From an uncultured Bacteroidales bacterium (GTDB lineage: Bacteria > Bacteroidota > Bacteroidia > Bacteroidales > UBA932): a stretch of 5,111 bases of DNA. Made by a program: the position numbers and the translations under genes. The stretch lies in the NCBI GenBank assembly GCA_945982095.1, contig CAMFRR010000083.1, positions 1 to 5,111 of the forward strand. The letters are read 5' to 3'. Below the pieces are notes generated by a model. It was not told the origin of the DNA. It saw nothing but the letters and a program-made list of their open reading frames with translations, and made no database searches. How positions within the stretch are numbered: position 1 is the stretch's first letter; the number at the start of each line of letters is the position of its first letter. Below, piece by piece: positions 1 through 5,111 of the stretch.

Positions 1-41
1 GGAGTCCGTCTCGTGGGCTCGGAGATGTGTATAAGAGACAG
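1..41 (+). other. Illumina Nextera i7 adapter left on the contig end (not genomic)
   Basis: Bases 8-41 match the 34-nt Nextera read-2 transposase adapter exactly as I know it. Its last 19 bases (23-41, AGATGTGTATAAGAGACAG) are the hyperactive Tn5 mosaic end. Bases 1-7 (GGAGTCC) equal the last seven bases of the i7 index AGGAGTCC (Nextera N705) in the position an index occupies in the P7 adapter. Genomic sequence therefore starts at about base 42, and the gene that follows is cut by library construction, not by a biological event. This should be trimmed and must not be read as a transposon end. Confidence 0.98.
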
Positions 42-43
42 AT

Positions 44-283
44 TATATGGAGAATGGCAAGGTCAAGCTGTACGAGCTTAGGAATTCAATGAAGAATATT
101 GAACAACTGTGTGCAAAGTGTGGATTTGTGCGTGTGCACAGGTCATACCTTGTGAATCCGGCTAATGTACGTTCGGTTGCCAAGGCTTCGGAAGGCCGAT
201 ATTTCGCCACTATGAATGCAAGTGGCGTGGAGGATGTACCTGTCAGCAAGAAATACTACCAGGACATAGTATCGCTACTCTAA
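44..283 (+). CDS. LytTR-family DNA-binding domain protein, 3' fragment (5' end lost at contig edge)
   Basis: This is the C-terminal part of a LytTR (LytR/AlgR-type) DNA-binding domain, which usually forms the output domain of a two-component response regulator. The reading frame is open back through the adapter junction, so the ATG at 47 is an internal methionine, not a start. Visible family hallmarks are a short amphipathic helix (LRNSMKNIEQL), the core motif FVRVHRSYLVN at about 125-157 and the closing PVSKKYYQDIV strand-helix just before the TAA at 281-283. In the family the HRSYLVN segment forms part of the beta fold that contacts DNA. The receiver domain, if present, and any partner histidine kinase lie outside the window, so neither signal nor target can be inferred. 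Other N-terminal fusions, such as membrane segments, also occur in the family. The domain call is secure; the full protein architecture is unknown. Confidence 0.9.
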   Translation, partial: YMENGKVKLYELRNSMKNIEQLCAKCGFVRVHRSYLVNPANVRSVAKASEGRYFATMNASGVEDVPVSKKYYQDIVSLL

Positions 284-330
284 GGCAGATACCCGGTCTT
301 TCCGTTGAGCCCACATTACGGCATAGTCAT

Positions 331-346
331 GCCTGGTCACGCCGGG
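331..346 (+). repeat. Inverted near-copy of the tRNA-Asp anticodon arm
   Basis: Read on the plus strand, 331-346 (GCCTGGTCACGCCGGG) matches the minus-strand tRNA-Asp anticodon loop and 3' stem (plus positions 416-430) except for one inserted G. The two copies lie about 70 bp apart in opposite orientation, with the tRNA terminator between them. The same bases can also fold locally (331-336 with 342-347, loop 337-341), and 320-324 can pair with 329-333, a fold that excludes the first. I see no further tRNA-like sequence on either side. Confidence 0.5.
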
Positions 347-353
347 CACAACG

Positions 354-383
354 AAAAAAGCCTCACATTTCTGTGAAGCTTTT
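354..383 (-). terminator. Intrinsic terminator of tRNA-Asp (possibly bidirectional)
   Basis: Read on the minus strand, AAAAGCTTCACA, a GAAA tetraloop and TGTGAGGCTTTT form a 12-bp stem (plus 356-367 with 372-383) with a single G-U pair, running into a six-T tract. It begins three bases after the last tRNA base, which fits a single-gene tRNA transcript. Because the stem is flanked by A on one side and T on the other, it could also stop plus-strand transcription coming from the LytTR gene, although the plus-strand T run is only four bases long and lies within the stem. Confidence 0.88.
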
Positions 384-386
384 CTG

Positions 387-460
387 CGGTGCGGACGGGA
401 CTCGAACCCGCGACCCCCGGCGTGACAGGCCGATATTCTAACCAGCTGAACTACCGCACC
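387..460 (-). tRNA. tRNA-Asp (anticodon GTC)
   Basis: The minus-strand sequence folds into a complete 74-nt cloverleaf. The acceptor stem GGTGCGG/CCGCACC is perfect, the D arm starts GTTC...GGTTA, and the anticodon loop CTGTCAC has anticodon GTC at plus 424-426. The anticodon stem is TCGGC/GCCGG with one U-G pair. The T arm is GCGGG-TTCGAGT-CCCGT, and the discriminator base is G, the known AspRS identity base. The three bases after the discriminator are CAG, so CCA is not encoded and must be added by tRNA nucleotidyltransferase. The gene stands alone, with its own promoter about 48 bp upstream and a terminator directly downstream. Confidence 0.98.
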
Positions 461-507
461 AATTTGCTGTTTTGCAGCTCCGAAGTCAGTGTCATTGTTT
501 CGGAATG

Positions 508-538
508 CAAATATACGACACATTTTTTAAATATCAAA
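508..538 (-). promoter_or_regulatory. Bacteroidota-type promoter for tRNA-Asp
   Basis: On the minus strand a TTTG (-33 box, plus 535-538) is followed after exactly 19 bases by TATATTTG (-7 box, plus 508-515). This matches the known Bacteroides sigma-ABfr consensus TTTG-N19 to 21-TAnnTTTG in both sequence and spacing. The predicted start is near 501-504, giving a leader of roughly 40 bases before the mature tRNA 5' end at 460. It is the clearest promoter in the window and a main reason for assigning the sequence to Bacteroidota. Confidence 0.82.
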
Positions 539-539
539 C

Positions 540-566
540 TTTTTTGAACTTTTTTTCGTATTTTTG
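540..566 (+). promoter_or_regulatory. Candidate uvrA promoter region with phased T-tracts
   Basis: TATTTTTG at 559-566 fits the Bacteroidota -7 element TAnnTTTG and would start transcription a few bases before the uvrA ATG. No TTTG lies at the proper distance; position 535-538 carries CAAA instead, which is the -33 box of the divergent tRNA promoter. Three T-tracts (540-545, 550-556, 561-565) repeat at 10-11 bp, close to one helical turn, so the DNA may be intrinsically curved. No Shine-Dalgarno sequence precedes the ATG, which is usual in this phylum. I see no convincing LexA-type operator. Confidence 0.4.
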
Positions 567-581
567 TTAAAAATATAGTCA

Positions 582-3449
582 ATGGAGCAGGACAACATAA
601 TCATCAAGGGAGCTAAAGTCCACAATCTTAAGAACATAGACCTGACGCTGCCCAGAAACAGTCTTATAGTGATAACCGGGCTCAGCGGCAGCGGTAAAAG
701 TTCTCTTGCTTTTGATACTCTATATGCCGAAGGCCAGAGAAGGTTTGCAGAGAGCCTCAGCTCATATGCAAGACAGTTTCTTGGCCGCATGTCCAAGCCG
801 GATGTGGACAAAATCGAAGGCATACCTCCTGCCATAGCCATAGAACAGAGGGTTAATATACGCAATCCCCGATCTACAGTTGCCACAACCACTGAAATAT
901 ATGATTATCTGAGGCTGATTTTTGCCCGCATAGGCCACACCTTCTCCCCTATAAGCGGAAAAGAAGTAAAACTCGACACCAATGAGAGCGTGGTCAACGA
1001 CATACTTACTTCAGGAAAACAGGCGGCATATATACTCGCAGACATAAACTGGAACAGCCGCGAAGATAGAATCGAAGCCTTGCTGTCATACAAAGAACAG
1101 GGCTACACAAGATTGTATGATGCTTCATGCAACAAGGTTTATCCCATTGAAGACATACTCCAAAAGGAAGCTGTAAGAGCAGGCGAAGAAGCCGTAGAAC
1201 CGGCACTCACCCTTCTTGTGGACCGCGTCAAGCTTCCGGACTCAGCCAATGAAGGCTATGATGAAGTCGAAGATGATTTCAAAACCCGCCTCTGGGCCTC
1301 GGTCCAGGACGCCTTTGACCGCGGTAACGGCCACATGCTCGTAGCCTATCTGGACAGCCTGCATGACAGTTCAGTCCATGTGAAGGAATATTCCAACCTG
1401 TTCGAAGCTGACGGAATCGTATTCCGCAAGTGCGACGAATACCTGTTCAGCTTCAACTCCCCTATCGGAGCCTGCCCCGTGTGCGGAGGCCTGGGAAAAA
1501 CAGACGGCATAAGCGAAGACCTGGTAATCCCGGACAAGAGCAAGAGCATCTTTGAAGGTGCAATAGCCCCTTTCAAAGGAGAAAAGATGAGTTGGTTCAA
1601 GGACCTGATGTGCCGCAACGGCTTCAAATACGGCCTGGACGTATTCAAACCTTATTGCCGACTGAGTCAGGAAGAAATAAAACTCGTATGGGAAGGAGCG
1701 AAGGGCGAAACTGAGGAAGAGAGCATAGTGGGGCTCAATGAGTTTTTCAAATGGGTAGAAAGCCAGAGGTATAAAATACAATATAAGTACATGTTGAGCC
1801 GCTTCAGCGGAAGAACTACATGCCGCGCATGCTCGGGCAGCCGTCTGCGTCCTGAGGCATTGTGGGTTAAGATTGGTGGAAAGAACATTGCAGAAGTCCT
1901 GGGAATGACCATAGAAGGGGCCATTGATTTCTTCACGAATCTGGAGCTGGACTCCCACGACAGAAAGGTGGCACAGAAAGCAATCGAAGAAGTCCTGTCA
2001 CGTCTGCAATACCTCAAAGAGGTTGGCCTTCAGTATCTTACCCTAGACCGTGCCTCCAACACCCTTTCGGGCGGAGAATCCCAGAGGATAAACCTTGTGA
2101 CCGCCTTGGGCAGTTGCCTGGTAGGTTCGCTTTATGTGCTGGATGAGCCTAGTATAGGCCTGCATCCCCGTGATACTGCCCGCCTGATTTCGGTAATGAA
2201 GAAACTGCGCGACATAGGCAACACTGTGGTTGTCGTGGAGCATGATGAAGAGATAATCAGGGCAGCCGACTTCATAGTGGACCTGGGCCCGGGAGCCGGC
2301 ATTCACGGAGGCGAGCTGGTGTTTTTCGGCAAGGCCGGGGACAATGCAGCTCCAGGCTATGACAAATCCCTTACCTGCGCATATATAGACCACAGAATCA
2401 CCAGATATGCCCGCAAAAAGAAGGACCCCGCTGATTTCATCGAGATTTACGGAGCCCTTGAACACAACCTTAAGAACATAGACGTAAAAATCCCACTCGG
2501 CTGTCTCTGCGCCATCACCGGGGTATCGGGCAGCGGAAAATCCACGCTCACAGGTTCCATACTCTACCCTGCCCTCTGCCGCCATATGGAAAAGGCCGGC
2601 CCTGCGCCTGGCACCCACAGAGGCATTGGAGGGGCCCTGAACAAGATCAATCAGGTTGAATACGTGGACCAGAACCCCATTGGAAAGAGCACAAGGAGCA
2701 ATGCAGTCACATATCTGAAGATATATGACGATATACGCAAGCTCATGGCAGAGCAGCAATATGCAAAAATAAGCGGCTACACTGCAGCTCACTTCTCATT
2801 CAACCAGGAAGGCGGCCGCTGTCCCGAGTGCGAGGGCGACGGAGTCATAAAAATCCCTATGCAGTTCATGTCAGATGTTGTTATGATATGCGATGCCTGT
2901 GCAGGCAAACGCTTCAAGGCTGACATCCTCGAAGTGAGGTACCGCGGCAAGAACATAGACGACATACTCAACATGAGCATATCCGAAGCAATATGCTTCT
3001 TCGCAGAAGACAAGATAAGCCGCCTGGCCAAAAACATAGCCGAGAAACTGAAATTCATTGAGGATGTGGGCCTTGGCTACATAAAGCTGGGGCAGAGCAG
3101 CAGCACGCTCTCAGGCGGAGAAAGCCAGCGCATAAAACTGGCATGGTTCCTGTCCATGAGTGCGGACTGCCGGGACAAACACATTCTGTTCATATTCGAC
3201 GAGCCAACCACAGGCCTGCACTTCAAAGATGTGGAGACCCTGCTTCAGTGTTTCGACATACTCATACGTAAAGGTCACAGCGTGGTCGTAGTCGAGCACA
3301 ATATGGATGTAATGAGGGCTGCCGACTGGGTAATCGACCTGGGTCCCGACGCCGGTGACAAAGGTGGCGAAGTTGTTTATGCAGGAAAGCCTGAAGGCAT
3401 ACCTCAGAGCAGTTTCACAGGCCGTTATCTTAAAGCCGCAACAATCTAA
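582..3449 (+). CDS. uvrA: UvrA, excinuclease ABC subunit A (955 aa, complete)
   Basis: UvrA is the DNA-damage-sensing dimeric ATPase of nucleotide excision repair; it finds distorted DNA and loads UvrB for incision by UvrC in the cytoplasm. Two ABC ATPase halves are visible. The first has Walker A GLSGSGKS at 33-40, signature LSGGESQ at 495-501 and Walker B VLDEP at about 519-523. The second has Walker A GVSGSGKS at 647-654, signature LSGGESQ at 843-849 and Walker B FDEP with D873/E874. Residues about 125-255 fit the UvrB-binding domain and about 310-410 the insertion domain, so this is a canonical class I UvrA of normal length, not the shorter UvrA2 type. The C-terminal zinc finger is intact (C747, C750, C770, C773). 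The first zinc site keeps only C298/C301; its upstream CxxC is absent (F274/D277 in those places). A TAG at 576-578 just upstream and the family-typical start IIIKGAKVHNLKNI fix the ATG. The CPBP gene follows after 13 bp. Confidence 0.97.
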   Translation: MEQDNIIIKGAKVHNLKNIDLTLPRNSLIVITGLSGSGKSSLAFDTLYAEGQRRFAESLSSYARQFLGRMSKPDVDKIEGIPPAIAIEQRVNIRNPRSTVATTTEIYDYLRLIFARIGHTFSPISGKEVKLDTNESVVNDILTSGKQAAYILADINWNSREDRIEALLSYKEQGYTRLYDASCNKVYPIEDILQKEAVRAGEEAVEPALTLLVDRVKLPDSANEGYDEVEDDFKTRLWASVQDAFDRGNGHMLVAYLDSLHDSSVHVKEYSNLFEADGIVFRKCDEYLFSFNSPIGACPVCGGLGKTDGISEDLVIPDKSKSIFEGAIAPFKGEKMSWFKDLMCRNGFKYGLDVFKPYCRLSQEEIKLVWEGAKGETEEESIVGLNEFFKWVESQRYKIQYKYMLSRFSGRTTCRACSGSRLRPEALWVKIGGKNIAEVLGMTIEGAIDFFTNLELDSHDRKVAQKAIEEVLSRLQYLKEVGLQYLTLDRASNTLSGGESQRINLVTALGSCLVGSLYVLDEPSIGLHPRDTARLISVMKKLRDIGNTVVVVEHDEEIIRAADFIVDLGPGAGIHGGELVFFGKAGDNAAPGYDKSLTCAYIDHRITRYARKKKDPADFIEIYGALEHNLKNIDVKIPLGCLCAITGVSGSGKSTLTGSILYPALCRHMEKAGPAPGTHRGIGGALNKINQVEYVDQNPIGKSTRSNAVTYLKIYDDIRKLMAEQQYAKISGYTAAHFSFNQEGGRCPECEGDGVIKIPMQFMSDVVMICDACAGKRFKADILEVRYRGKNIDDILNMSISEAICFFAEDKISRLAKNIAEKLKFIEDVGLGYIKLGQSSSTLSGGESQRIKLAWFLSMSADCRDKHILFIFDEPTTGLHFKDVETLLQCFDILIRKGHSVVVVEHNMDVMRAADWVIDLGPDAGDKGGEVVYAGKPEGIPQSSFTGRYLKAATI

Positions 3450-3462
3450 AAACAAACAAGAT

Positions 3463-4341
3463 ATGCACAAAAAGAAAGCATCATTCGACCTGCTCTCCAC
3501 TTATGAGGGCTATGTTCCTTCCTGGAAAGGCATGTTTGCCTTGCTGGGTCTTCTGCTTGCCGGAAGCTGCATAGGCAGCCTTATACAGTTCCTGCTCATG
3601 CTTCTGCCAATCAAGCTCGAACTCTATCACATGATGATAATCACCTATCCCATCATGTTCATACCAGCCATGCTCTACTGCTCTGCACGCAGCCGCAGGG
3701 AGCTGATTATGGAAGAAGAAGGCGAAAGAGCAGCAATCGACTGTTACAAAGTGAAAAAAGGCCAGATCAATATCATAATGCTGGCATTCATGTGTGTTGT
3801 AGCCACAGTCTGCTCCGCAATTGTGACAGAGCCCGCCACAAAGCTGCTTCCGCCCATGCCTGATATGCTCAAAGCTGCATTGGAAGGAATTACCAACGCC
3901 CCTATGTGGGCAGCCCTGCTCACAACAGCCGTATTCGCCCCATTTTTTGAGGAATGGCTTTGCCGCGGCATGGTAATGCGCGGTCTGCTGAAACACAGTT
4001 CACCAGTGGTGGCCATACTGGTCTCAGCCCTCTTCTTTGCCGTAATACACATGAATCCATGGCAGGCCATTCCGGCTTTCGTACTGGGTTGTCTTTTTGG
4101 CCTTGTATACTACAAGACAGGCTCACTCAAGCTCTGCATGCTCATGCATTGCGCCAACAACGCCTTCTCCGTACTCATCTCACACATTCCGGGAGCGGAA
4201 AATGCAGAATACTTCTCAGACCTCATGGCAGATCCTATGCATTATCGCATGCTGTATCTATGTGCTCTCGCCCTATGTCTTCTGTTTGTGACCCGTCTTC
4301 TGAAACTGGCTTCTGAAGATACCAGATGCGCCACTGAGTAG
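3463..4341 (+). CDS. CPBP-family intramembrane protease homologue (Abi/CAAX-protease fold, 292 aa)
   Basis: This is a polytopic inner-membrane protein of the CPBP (CAAX protease and bacteriocin-processing, Rce1-like) family, whose members are glutamate-dependent intramembrane endopeptidases. The three family motifs are present: EExxxR as E163-E164...R168, FxxxH as F192...H196, and HxxxN as H229...N233, so the catalytic site looks intact. Hydrophobic segments lie at about 24-48, 55-73, 103-121, 148-162, 177-196, 200-216, 220-240 and 268-285; residues 74-102 form a charged loop. The frame is open upstream into uvrA, but the ATG at 3463 is preferred because it falls 13 bp after the uvrA stop and gives a cytoplasmic MHKKK start. 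Co-transcription with uvrA is likely. The last 35 codons overlap the convergent AraC-type gene. The substrate is unknown; related proteins serve bacteriocin maturation or immunity, but no bacteriocin gene is visible here. Confidence 0.9.
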   Translation: MHKKKASFDLLSTYEGYVPSWKGMFALLGLLLAGSCIGSLIQFLLMLLPIKLELYHMMIITYPIMFIPAMLYCSARSRRELIMEEEGERAAIDCYKVKKGQINIIMLAFMCVVATVCSAIVTEPATKLLPPMPDMLKAALEGITNAPMWAALLTTAVFAPFFEEWLCRGMVMRGLLKHSSPVVAILVSALFFAVIHMNPWQAIPAFVLGCLFGLVYYKTGSLKLCMLMHCANNAFSVLISHIPGAENAEYFSDLMADPMHYRMLYLCALALCLLFVTRLLKLASEDTRCATE

Positions 4342-4783
4342 GAGTCATGTTGACATAGGCCTTGAAGGCCATGGTAAAGGTGGAGGCCGAGTTGAAACCA
4401 CATTTGAACGCGACCTCCCCTATTCTTAATCCCGGCTCCTTTATGAAGATTTCCATAGCTTCACGCACCCTGTAGGAGTTTACGTAATAGTTGAAATTGA
4501 TCATGCCGTTGGCTTTGATTGCTGCTGACAGATAAGTCCTGTTGGTAAGCAGTTTTGCGCTCAAGTCGCTCACTCCGAGTTCAGGATTAAGATAGGGTTT
4601 CTCTTCCTGGAACCATTTCTCCAGATTGCAGAACAGTTCATCGTTGCTGCCGTGATCCTTGACTACGGCAACAGATCCGGCGTCCTTGGACCTTGCACGA
4701 TACCTCATCACACATACATAACAGACTAAAGCAGCCAGCAGAACTGCCAACAGGAAGCTTGTACATTTGAATAATAATGACAT
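4235..4783 (-). CDS. Membrane-anchored AraC-family transcriptional regulator (182 aa)
   Basis: The protein has one hydrophobic segment at about 8-26, followed by basic residues (RYRAR, 27-31) that predict a cytoplasmic C-terminus. A short linker leads to an AraC/XylS-type DNA-binding domain at about 54-152. The first helix-turn-helix is near 69-92 (DLSAKLLTNRTYLSAAIKANG) and the second near 119-143 (IGEVAFKCGFNSASTFTMAFK), ending in the typical MTPTQWR. In Bacteroidota this domain, with its EKPYLNPEL and NRTYLS motifs, often sits behind a transmembrane helix and a periplasmic sensor such as TPR repeats. Here no sensor is encoded: an in-frame TGA lies about 30 bp before the ATG and no other ATG lies between. 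Residues 153-182 are an extra tail beyond the usual domain end, encoded wholly opposite the CPBP gene's 3' end. Regulated genes are unknown. Confidence 0.88.
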   Translation of the reverse strand: MSLLFKCTSFLLAVLLAALVCYVCVMRYRARSKDAGSVAVVKDHGSNDELFCNLEKWFQEEKPYLNPELGVSDLSAKLLTNRTYLSAAIKANGMINFNYYVNSYRVREAMEIFIKEPGLRIGEVAFKCGFNSASTFTMAFKAYVNMTPTQWRIWYLQKPVSEDGSQTEDIGREHIDTACDNA

Positions 4784-4811
4784 AGTTAATGGTTTTAGTT
4801 CATTTCTATGT

Positions 4812-4819
4812 CAAAAATA
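4812..4819 (-). promoter_or_regulatory. Candidate -7 element for the AraC-type gene, inside the terminator T-tract
   Basis: On the minus strand TATTTTTG fits TAnnTTTG and would give a start about 20 bases before the ATG at 4783. No TTTG is found 19-21 bases upstream, so the match is only half a promoter, and it coincides with the T-rich tail of the yitT terminator. The regulator may instead depend on read-through from yitT. Confidence 0.3.
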
Positions 4820-4859
4820 AAAAGGGGACACGACTTTTTCCATATAGAAAAGTGTGTCC
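4813..4859 (-). terminator. Intrinsic terminator downstream of the yitT-like gene
   Basis: Read on the minus strand, GGACACACTTTT pairs with AAAAGTCGTGTCC (plus 4848-4859 with 4826-4838) as a 12-bp stem with one bulged base (plus 4832) and a 9-base loop. It is followed by CC, TTTTT, A and TTTTT. It lies about 58 bp after the stop of the YitT-family gene and about 30 bp before the AraC-type start, so it should separate the two transcripts. On the plus strand no T-tract follows the stem, so it is probably one-directional. Confidence 0.85.
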
Positions 4860-4916
4860 ACTTAAGGTTTTGAGATTTTTGACGCTGATTTGTAAATTTC
4901 AAAAAATCAGTCAGCT

Positions 4917-5111
4917 TCAATTGTGATTTTTGGCTTTTTTTGAAATGGAACTTTTGATAACATCAAAGCCTTGTCCATAAACTCCCATAGCCGAAATCAC
5001 AGATATGAATGCCTCGGGATCCACTTCCTTGACATTAGTTAGAATCTTGTTCAAATCGGTCTTGCGGGCCATCACAACCACCACCTCACTTTCTTTCTTG
5101 TGGTACCAGCC
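4917..5111 (-). CDS. YitT-family membrane protein, C-terminal DUF2179 part (5' end beyond window)
   Basis: The minus strand is open from the window edge for 64 codons to a TGA at 4917-4919, with no start inside the window. The peptide contains GWYHKKESEVVVVMARKTD and later VDPEAFISVISAMGVYGQGF. These match in style the DUF2179 domain that closes YitT/DUF161-family proteins: a beta strand after an aromatic turn, then the D-P-x-A-F-I-S-V segment and a closing V-x-G-x-G-F. Family members carry about five or six transmembrane helices in front of this cytoplasmic domain and have no firmly assigned function. The last residues (SSISKKAKNHN) are a basic tail. The terminator at 4813-4859 ends its transcript. 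Identification rests on motif recognition of a partial protein. Confidence 0.82.
   Translation of the reverse strand, partial: GWYHKKESEVVVVMARKTDLNKILTNVKEVDPEAFISVISAMGVYGQGFDVIKSSISKKAKNHN

Noticed and set aside
23..41. Tn5/IS50 mosaic end as a natural mobile-element boundary
   Set aside because: It is preceded by the Nextera linker and index bases in exact adapter order, so it is a library artefact.
275..523. Open frame on the minus strand
   Set aside because: It runs through the tRNA-Asp gene, its terminator and its promoter, and has no recognisable domain.
1371..1958. 195-codon open frame on the minus strand inside uvrA
   Set aside because: It is antisense to a well-conserved uvrA region, has a composition typical of a shadow frame and shows no domain.
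2043..2792. 249-codon open frame on the minus strand inside uvrA
   Set aside because: It is long but antisense to the second UvrA ATPase half, whose motifs are intact; no start context or family resemblance was seen.
3355..3462. Upstream extension of the CPBP gene into uvrA
   Set aside because: The first 36 codons would overlap the uvrA coding end in another frame. The ATG at 3463 gives a sensible start just after the uvrA stop.
3481..3996. 171-codon open frame on the minus strand opposite the CPBP gene
   Set aside because: It is Cys/His-rich only because it is antisense to a hydrophobic gene; it has no coherent domain and the opposite frame carries clear CPBP motifs.
582..4341. uvrA plus CPBP protein as a new defence or bacteriocin-immunity system
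   Set aside because: UvrA is canonical, no bacteriocin, toxin or phage-related gene is present, and a 13-bp spacing alone does not show shared function.
4884..4915. Inverted repeat CTGATTT/AAATCAG (4885-4891 with 4904-4910) right after the yitT stop as a terminator
   Set aside because: The stem is only 7 bp and AT-rich, with no T-tract following on the minus strand; the hairpin at 4826-4859 is a far better terminator.

Overview
The window looks like the end of a draft-assembly contig from a Bacteroidota bacterium, most likely order Bacteroidales. The evidence is the TTTG-N19-TAnnTTTG promoter architecture in front of the tRNA, A-rich gene starts without Shine-Dalgarno sequences, a tRNA gene without an encoded CCA, a UvrA with the sequence style of that phylum, and a short membrane-anchored AraC-type regulator of a kind common there. 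Species cannot be named from the sequence alone.

Layout. Bases 1-41 are not genomic: they are an Illumina Nextera i7 adapter (part of the index, the linker and the 19-bp Tn5 mosaic end) left on the contig. Genomic sequence begins at about 42 with the 3' part of a LytTR-type DNA-binding regulator gene (+, to 283). A tRNA-Asp(GTC) gene follows on the minus strand (387-460), with its own promoter (508-538) and a strong intrinsic terminator (354-383) three bases beyond its 3' end. A short, T-tract-rich divergent region separates it from uvrA (+, 582-3449), a complete UvrA nucleotide-excision-repair ATPase. Thirteen bases after uvrA comes a CPBP-family intramembrane protease homologue (+, 3463-4341), probably co-transcribed. 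On the other strand, and overlapping the CPBP gene tail-to-tail by 107 bp, lies a gene for a membrane-anchored AraC-family regulator (-, 4235-4783). Upstream of it on the same strand are an intrinsic terminator (4813-4859) and the C-terminal part of a YitT-family (DUF2179) membrane protein (-, 4917 to the window end).

How it works together. uvrA is DNA-repair housekeeping and tRNA-Asp is translation housekeeping. The CPBP protein and the AraC-type protein are both predicted inner-membrane proteins with interlocked 3' ends. A functional link between them (for instance proteolytic release of the regulator) is only a hypothesis. I see no CRISPR array, insertion sequence, phage gene or clear novel system. 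The points most worth a second look are the adapter contamination, the 107-bp convergent overlap that encodes the regulator's extra tail, the missing half of the first UvrA zinc site, and an inverted near-copy of the tRNA anticodon arm.
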